A DNA stretch of 26,163 bases from an uncultured Cryptobacterium sp. (GTDB taxonomy: Bacteria; Actinomycetota; Coriobacteriia; Coriobacteriales; Eggerthellaceae), in contig USIG01000011.1 of the NCBI GenBank assembly GCA_900554685.1, forward strand, positions 1 through 26,163, in the 5' to 3' direction. The notes under the pieces were generated by a model that had not been told where the DNA came from, ran no database searches, and saw only the letters and a list, made by a program, of their open reading frames with translations. Made by a program: the position numbers and the translations under genes. Of this stretch, positions 22,611 through 26,163 are shown piece by piece. Every line of letters starts with the position of its first letter. The first letter of the stretch is position 1.

Positions 22611-22705
22611 AGATGAAACAACAGCTGCGGTGCAATGAACCGCATGCGGGTGATCCTCCCAGCTGGAAACGGCTTTCCAATTCCCCTCGTCTACCGTTTT
22701 CATCT
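22611..22705 (-). ncRNA. Compact structured RNA upstream of hpf (candidate raiA-motif RNA)
   Basis: On the minus strand an 8-bp stem (AGATGAAA with TTTCATCT; plus coordinates 22698-22705 and 22611-22618) closes a ~95-base domain. Inside are a TGGAAA / TTTCCA hairpin (22664-22679), two CAGCTG copies able to pair (22622-22627, 22660-22665), GCGGT / ACCGC (22627-22643), a 10-bp palindrome CCGCATGCGG (22640-22649) and GGG/CCC arms around GATC. A minus-strand CCTTTT follows the closing stem. The raiA noncoding RNA motif is known from upstream of raiA/hpf genes in Firmicutes and Actinobacteria; the position fits, but I cannot confirm the consensus by eye. Confidence 0.5.
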
Positions 22706-22804
22706 ATCAGTCTAACGCACTTTTGATCAGTTGTGGGAATATTTTGAGCGCGTTCATGGTTCGTAAGGGGTATTTTGGCGTTTGCATGCATGAGTTTTAA
22801 ACCA

Positions 22805-22846
22805 AACATTAAACCGAGCATGCGTCTGAACATTAAACCGAACGTG
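22805..22846. repeat. 18-base direct repeats between hpf and nhaA
   Basis: AACATTAAACCGAGCATG (22805-22822) and AACATTAAACCGAACGTG (22829-22846) repeat with a 24-base period. A degenerate TTTTAAACCAA precedes them. They lie between the two divergent genes, where a regulator could bind. Confidence 0.5.
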
Positions 22847-22867
22847 TCAGCTTCTTAACGAGAAATA

Positions 22868-23044
22868 TTAAAGGTCGTCGTTTTCTGGTATTTTGGATAA
22901 AACAAAGTAGACCTTTAACAAGACCACCAAATGTTTGTCGAAAACTAGACGTTTCGTCTTTGCCTAGATAACCAAACTGTACGTTCTTGTTAGGGAAAGC
23001 AGATGCGCGCTTTAAGAAGCAAAACCCACGGAGCAATTTTGCTT
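22868..23044 (+). promoter_or_regulatory. Structured leader region of nhaA
   Basis: About 260 bases separate the repeats from nhaA. They contain a long hairpin (TTAAAGGTC 22868-22876 with GACCTTTAA 22910-22918, with an inner GTTTT / AAAAC stem), a short hairpin AGACG-TTT-CGTCT (22947-22959) and AAGCAAAA (23017-23024) with TTTTGCTT (23037-23044). The arrangement suggests a regulatory leader. I do not recognise it as a known ion-sensing riboswitch class. An open frame from ATG 23003 overlaps nhaA in another frame and is treated as chance. Confidence 0.35.
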
Positions 23045-23126
23045 TCACGTGCGGACAGGCAAAAACGCGCAAAGGTGTTAGGCTTGATGGGTGCAATGCA
23101 CTTAACTGAGGTGAAAGGTCTTTTGT

Positions 23127-24638
23127 ATGGCTCAGCATCATCATCACGAATCCGACATTTTCATCAAAGAGGCAGAAGGCCATCAACGTCGGTATCACAA
23201 AATCGTAGAGCTTACTCATTCCACCACGAAAGCTGCTGGGGTAATGCTGCTTGGTGCCATCATCGCTCTCATTGTGGCAAACACCGCCTTCCACGAATCG
23301 TTTTACGAGTTTTGGCATACTGAGGTGTCTCTTGGATTTGGCACTGCCCATGCCGAAATGTCTCTTGCTCATATCATCAATGATATTTTGATGGCTATCT
23401 TTTTCCTGCTGGTTGGCCTAGAAATTAAATACGAAATGACCGTGGGCGAACTCACCAATATTCGCCAAGCTATTTTGCCTGTTGGTGCTGCTCTTGGTGG
23501 TGTCATGATGCCTATCGTGGTGTACCTGCTGTTCAACGCAGGCAATCCCGATACCATGATGGGCTGGGGCGTACCTACTGCAACTGACATTGCTTTTGCG
23601 CTGGGAATCTTAGCGCTTTTAGGTTCGCGTGTTCCTGCAGGAGTACGCGTCTTTCTGAGCACTCTTGCGGTAGCGGACGACATCGTGGCAATTCTTGTCA
23701 TCGCTATTTTCTATGGCCAAAGCCCATCTTTGGTGTGGCTGGGCGCGGCGCTTGTGGTGCTTATTGCGTTAGCCCTTATGAATAGATCTCATATTTATTC
23801 TCTTCTTCCGTACCTGTTAGTGGGAGCTGTGCTGTGGTACTGCATCTTTATGTCGGGCGTTCATTCGACTATTGCTGGTGTTCTTTTGGCGTTTGTTATT
23901 CCCTCAGGTTCGCGTGTTGATTTGAAAAGTTTCGCGGACTGGTCGGGCGAGCGCGTAAGGGAAGCGCACGAAACGTTTGTTCCGGACGAACCGGTTATTG
24001 GGCAGGCGGATTATTTGGCAAGCGTAACGCGCTTGGAGCGGGTCGCTCGTCATGTAGTGCCCCCCGCAACGCGTTTGGAGCGCAAGCTGTATCCGTGGGT
24101 ATATTTTGCAATCCTTCCGCTTTTTGCGCTTACTAATGCCGATGTTGCTTTTACGCAGACGGCCTTTGGCGATATCGTCAGCAACTCTATTTTCTTAGGA
24201 GTATTTTTCGGCCTCGTCATAGGCAAACCTTTAGGCATTATGCTTATGAGCTTTCTTATCGTTAAAAGTAAACTTTCCTCTCTTCCTGAAAACGTAAACT
24301 GGGCGCACATGCTTGGCGCTGCATTGCTGGGCGGTGTTGGTTTTACTATGGCGATCTTTGTTGCAAACTTGGCTTTCGTAAGCCCCGAAGATGTCATGAT
24401 TGCAAAGGTTGCAATTTTGGCAGCCTCGCTAGTGGCAGGTATTCTGGGCTTTGCTTTCTTGTTTATTCAAGCTAAGGCAGCTTCTCTTAAGGGATTACGT
24501 TTTGAGGCAAAACTTGCTTCTCCTGATAACTTGCAGACGTTTGGAGCTCAGGAAGCTCAACGCCGCTATGAACGCGAGCTTCGTTATGTCGAAGAGCAGA
24601 TTGCTAAGAACAAAACGGAATATGAAAAAGACAAGTAA
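23127..24638 (+). CDS. nhaA: Na+/H+ antiporter NhaA
   Basis: Electrogenic sodium/proton antiporter of the cytoplasmic membrane, for salt and alkaline tolerance. It has about 12 membrane segments. Motifs are FFLLVGLEIKYEMTVGELTN; PTATDIAFALGILALLGSRVP (Asp154, matching E. coli D133); LSTLAVADDIVAILVIAIFY with the ion-binding Asp184-Asp185 pair; and the Lys in VIGKPLGI. The loop after FVIPSGSRVDLKSFADW to RLERKLYPWVYF is long and charged, common in actinobacterial NhaA. The His-rich N terminus (MAQHHHHESD) and a ~50-residue charged C-terminal tail are extra relative to the E. coli protein. AAAGG lies 8 bases before the ATG. Confidence 0.96.
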   Translation: MAQHHHHESDIFIKEAEGHQRRYHKIVELTHSTTKAAGVMLLGAIIALIVANTAFHESFYEFWHTEVSLGFGTAHAEMSLAHIINDILMAIFFLLVGLEIKYEMTVGELTNIRQAILPVGAALGGVMMPIVVYLLFNAGNPDTMMGWGVPTATDIAFALGILALLGSRVPAGVRVFLSTLAVADDIVAILVIAIFYGQSPSLVWLGAALVVLIALALMNRSHIYSLLPYLLVGAVLWYCIFMSGVHSTIAGVLLAFVIPSGSRVDLKSFADWSGERVREAHETFVPDEPVIGQADYLASVTRLERVARHVVPPATRLERKLYPWVYFAILPLFALTNADVAFTQTAFGDIVSNSIFLGVFFGLVIGKPLGIMLMSFLIVKSKLSSLPENVNWAHMLGAALLGGVGFTMAIFVANLAFVSPEDVMIAKVAILAASLVAGILGFAFLFIQAKAASLKGLRFEAKLASPDNLQTFGAQEAQRRYERELRYVEEQIAKNKTEYEKDK

Positions 24639-24773
24639 GACAATGACCTGGTGTTATGAAGCCCGTCTTCACATTACTTTGATTGAGTGTTGTCCTTTTG
24701 TTACCATGAAGCAAGCTCACGCTTTGTATATTTGAAATAGGTAACGCAATCAGCAAAGCGGATAGTGAGCCAT

Positions 24774-24780
24774 AAGGAGG
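24774..24780 (+). promoter_or_regulatory. Strong ribosome-binding site of the NlpC/P60 gene
   Basis: AAGGAGG lies 9 bases before ATG 24790, indicating high translation of the secreted hydrolase. Confidence 0.7.
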
Positions 24781-24789
24781 CTTAATTTT

Positions 24790-25896
24790 ATGGCTGAACA
24801 AGTACGTAAGGTCAACGCGAAGGCCGTTTTGACGAGCTTTTTTGCGGTGGTATTAGCAGTAGGCTTAGCCATTCCAGCATCAAGCGCTTTCGCAAGTCCG
24901 GCAGACGATGCTCAGGCAGAAGCGAATGCTGCTCTTGAGAAACTCAACGCTTATCAGGCAGAGCTTGATCAGGCAAGCGGCGATTATCAGAACGCTTTGC
25001 AAGAACAGCTCGATGCTGAAGCTAAAGTAGATGAAGCTCAAAAGCAGATCGAAGAAAAAACCACTGAAATTCAGGGCTATCAGGAAAAGTTGGGCGATCG
25101 TGCACGTGACATGTATCGTTCCGGTTCCACCACGTTTTTGGACGTAATCCTTGGTGCTACTTCATTCGAGGATTTTGCAACTACGTGGAACATCTTGGAG
25201 GATATGAACCAGGATGATGCTCAGTTAGTACAGCAGACTAAGACCGCTCGTGAAGAGCTCGAAGCTGCTAAGGCTGAAGCTGAAGAACAGGCTAAGGTAG
25301 CATCTGACAAGGCTGAAGAGGCAAAGCAAGTAGCTGATGCCGCTGATGCTAAAGTTTCGGAAATGCAATCGGTATATGATAGCCTTTCTGCTGAGGCAGC
25401 TCAGTTAGTACAGCAGGAGCAGGCTGCCGAAGAAGCTGCACAAGCTCAGGCTGCTGAACAGGCTATTGAATCAGGAAACGTTAATACGGGAGACACTGGT
25501 GGCACCACTAATAATCCCAGCAACGTAACACCTTCTAAGCCAAGCAATAGCAACAACAACAGCAAACCTCAGACGGTGACGGGCAATACCGTTGTCGATC
25601 GTGCTTATGCACAGCTTGGTAAGCCTTATGCTTGGGGTGCTTGCGGTCCTAGCTCTTTTGACTGCTCTGGTTTGGTTAGCTATTGTTTGAGTGGTTCTTA
25701 TGGTACTCGCCTTGGGACTACAGGTACCTTCATGGGCTGGACTCGTGTAAGCAATCCTCAGCCTGGTGATATTTGCGTTAACAGTCACCATTGCGGAATT
25801 TATATTGGTGGCGGTCAGATGATTCATGCTCCACAAACTGGCGATGTAGTAAAAGTCAGTGCAGTTCACTCTGATATGATCTACGTTCGCTACTAA
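24790..25896 (+). CDS. Secreted coiled-coil NlpC/P60 peptidoglycan hydrolase
   Basis: Exported wall hydrolase cutting peptide stems of peptidoglycan, probably in daughter-cell separation. A signal peptide ends at about residue 35 (LAIPASSAFA, then SPADD). Residues ~38-225 are an Ala/Glu/Gln-rich coiled coil of the RipA/CwlO/PcsB type, with RDMYRSGSTTFLDVILGATSFEDF in the middle. A Gly/Asn/Ser/Pro-rich linker follows (~230-265). The catalytic domain has AYAQLGKPYAWGACGPSSFDCSGLVSY with Cys292, His334 in HHCGIYIGGG and His346 in MIHAP. Length 368 is typical. The coiled coil probably blocks or positions the catalytic domain until an FtsEX-type partner acts, an inference from the family. A strong terminator follows, so it is monocistronic. 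Confidence 0.92.
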   Translation: MAEQVRKVNAKAVLTSFFAVVLAVGLAIPASSAFASPADDAQAEANAALEKLNAYQAELDQASGDYQNALQEQLDAEAKVDEAQKQIEEKTTEIQGYQEKLGDRARDMYRSGSTTFLDVILGATSFEDFATTWNILEDMNQDDAQLVQQTKTAREELEAAKAEAEEQAKVASDKAEEAKQVADAADAKVSEMQSVYDSLSAEAAQLVQQEQAAEEAAQAQAAEQAIESGNVNTGDTGGTTNNPSNVTPSKPSNSNNNSKPQTVTGNTVVDRAYAQLGKPYAWGACGPSSFDCSGLVSYCLSGSYGTRLGTTGTFMGWTRVSNPQPGDICVNSHHCGIYIGGGQMIHAPQTGDVVKVSAVHSDMIYVRY

Positions 25897-25954
25897 AGGA
25901 TTGTTTTATCCAAGCGGTTACAATCCCGTATTTCAACACAAAAGCTAAAAATCA

Positions 25955-25988
25955 ACTAAAGCCCGTTTCGACGGGCTTTAGTTTTTCT
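25955..25988 (+). terminator. Intrinsic terminator of the NlpC/P60 gene
   Basis: ACTAAAGCCCG (25955-25965) and CGGGCTTTAGT (25972-25982) form a perfect 11-bp stem with a TTTCGA loop, followed by TTTTCTT. Confidence 0.92.
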
Positions 25989-26133
25989 TAGGGCAAAAAC
26001 AAATCCGGATTTTTGTCAAAACTGCTCGAATCGGGGGATGGATTTGAGCGGGATTGTTCGATGCTTGTAACCAAGCAGATGATTGTTGTAACAAGCCAAG
26101 AAATATTGAATCATGTCCCGAAAAGTGGTGTAA

Positions 26134-26159
26134 GCCGCCCCATATTTCTACGGGGCGGC
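26134..26159. repeat. GC-rich inverted repeat at the window end
   Basis: GCCGCCCC (26134-26141) and GGGGCGGC (26152-26159) form an 8-bp stem with a 10-base loop. It directly follows AAAAGTGGTGTAA. It could be a terminator for a gene beyond the edge or part of an insertion-sequence end, and it stands out from the AT-richer sequence before it. No gene is convincing between 25989 and here. Confidence 0.45.
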
Positions 26160-26163
26160 GCGG

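Noticed and set aside
22539..22703. 55-residue N-terminal extension of HPF
   Set aside because: The standard MDITITG start at 22538 has a good ribosome-binding site; the upstream part coincides with the folded RNA leader.
23003..23323. 106-codon frame overlapping the start of nhaA
   Set aside because: It overlaps a certain gene in another frame and has no recognisable domain; AGGGA before its ATG is probably chance.

Overview
The window looks like a chromosomal segment of a low-to-moderate-GC Gram-positive bacterium, most likely an actinobacterium of the Coriobacteriia type (Atopobium/Olsenella-like). The reasons are strong AAGGAGG ribosome-binding sites, a lipobox substrate-binding lipoprotein, an NlpC/P60 wall hydrolase, a long-form HPF and an NhaA with a long hydrophilic loop. 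This placement is an inference from protein style, not a database result. The first ~540 bases are visibly more GC-rich and carry part of an unrelated membrane protein on the minus strand. They abut a 5'-truncated sugar transferase, so this is either a recombination/insertion junction or an assembly chimera.

Bases ~545-13000 hold a one-directional surface-polysaccharide operon. In order it has: the C-terminal part of an initiating undecaprenyl-phosphate sugar transferase; a WecG/TagA/CpsF transferase; UDP-ManNAc dehydrogenase (wecC); UDP-GlcNAc 2-epimerase (wecB); a GT4 glycosyltransferase; a Wzy-like polymerase; two GT2 glycosyltransferases; a Wzx-like flippase; a DegT-type sugar aminotransferase; a PglD/VioB-like N-acyltransferase; and glucose-1-phosphate thymidylyltransferase (rmlA). 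The repeat unit is predicted to contain ManNAc(A) and an N-acetylated amino-dideoxyhexose, the sugar types found in enterobacterial common antigen. The flippase lacks a normal start codon: the conserved N terminus runs back to an ATA preceded by a good ribosome-binding site.

Bases 13060-17606 are mixed accessory genes: two VanZ-family membrane proteins, a universal stress protein, a DHA2-type multidrug efflux pump and a PAT-like GNAT acetyltransferase. Between the stress protein and the second vanZ lies ~590 bases with no convincing protein gene. This gap holds two successive promoter-hairpins-terminator units that look like small structured RNAs.

Bases 17700-20690 encode a complete polar amino-acid ABC importer (lipoprotein, permease, ATPase). 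A strong hairpin follows the lipoprotein gene, and an unusual 18-bp alternating tandem repeat fills the gap between permease and ATPase genes. Bases 20700-21960 are a small accessory island with one secreted hypothetical gene and one decayed gene, bracketed by two closely related perfect palindromes. The remainder holds hpf with a compact structured RNA in its leader, nhaA with a long structured leader, and a secreted coiled-coil NlpC/P60 hydrolase. The window ends in a GC-rich inverted repeat of unclear nature.
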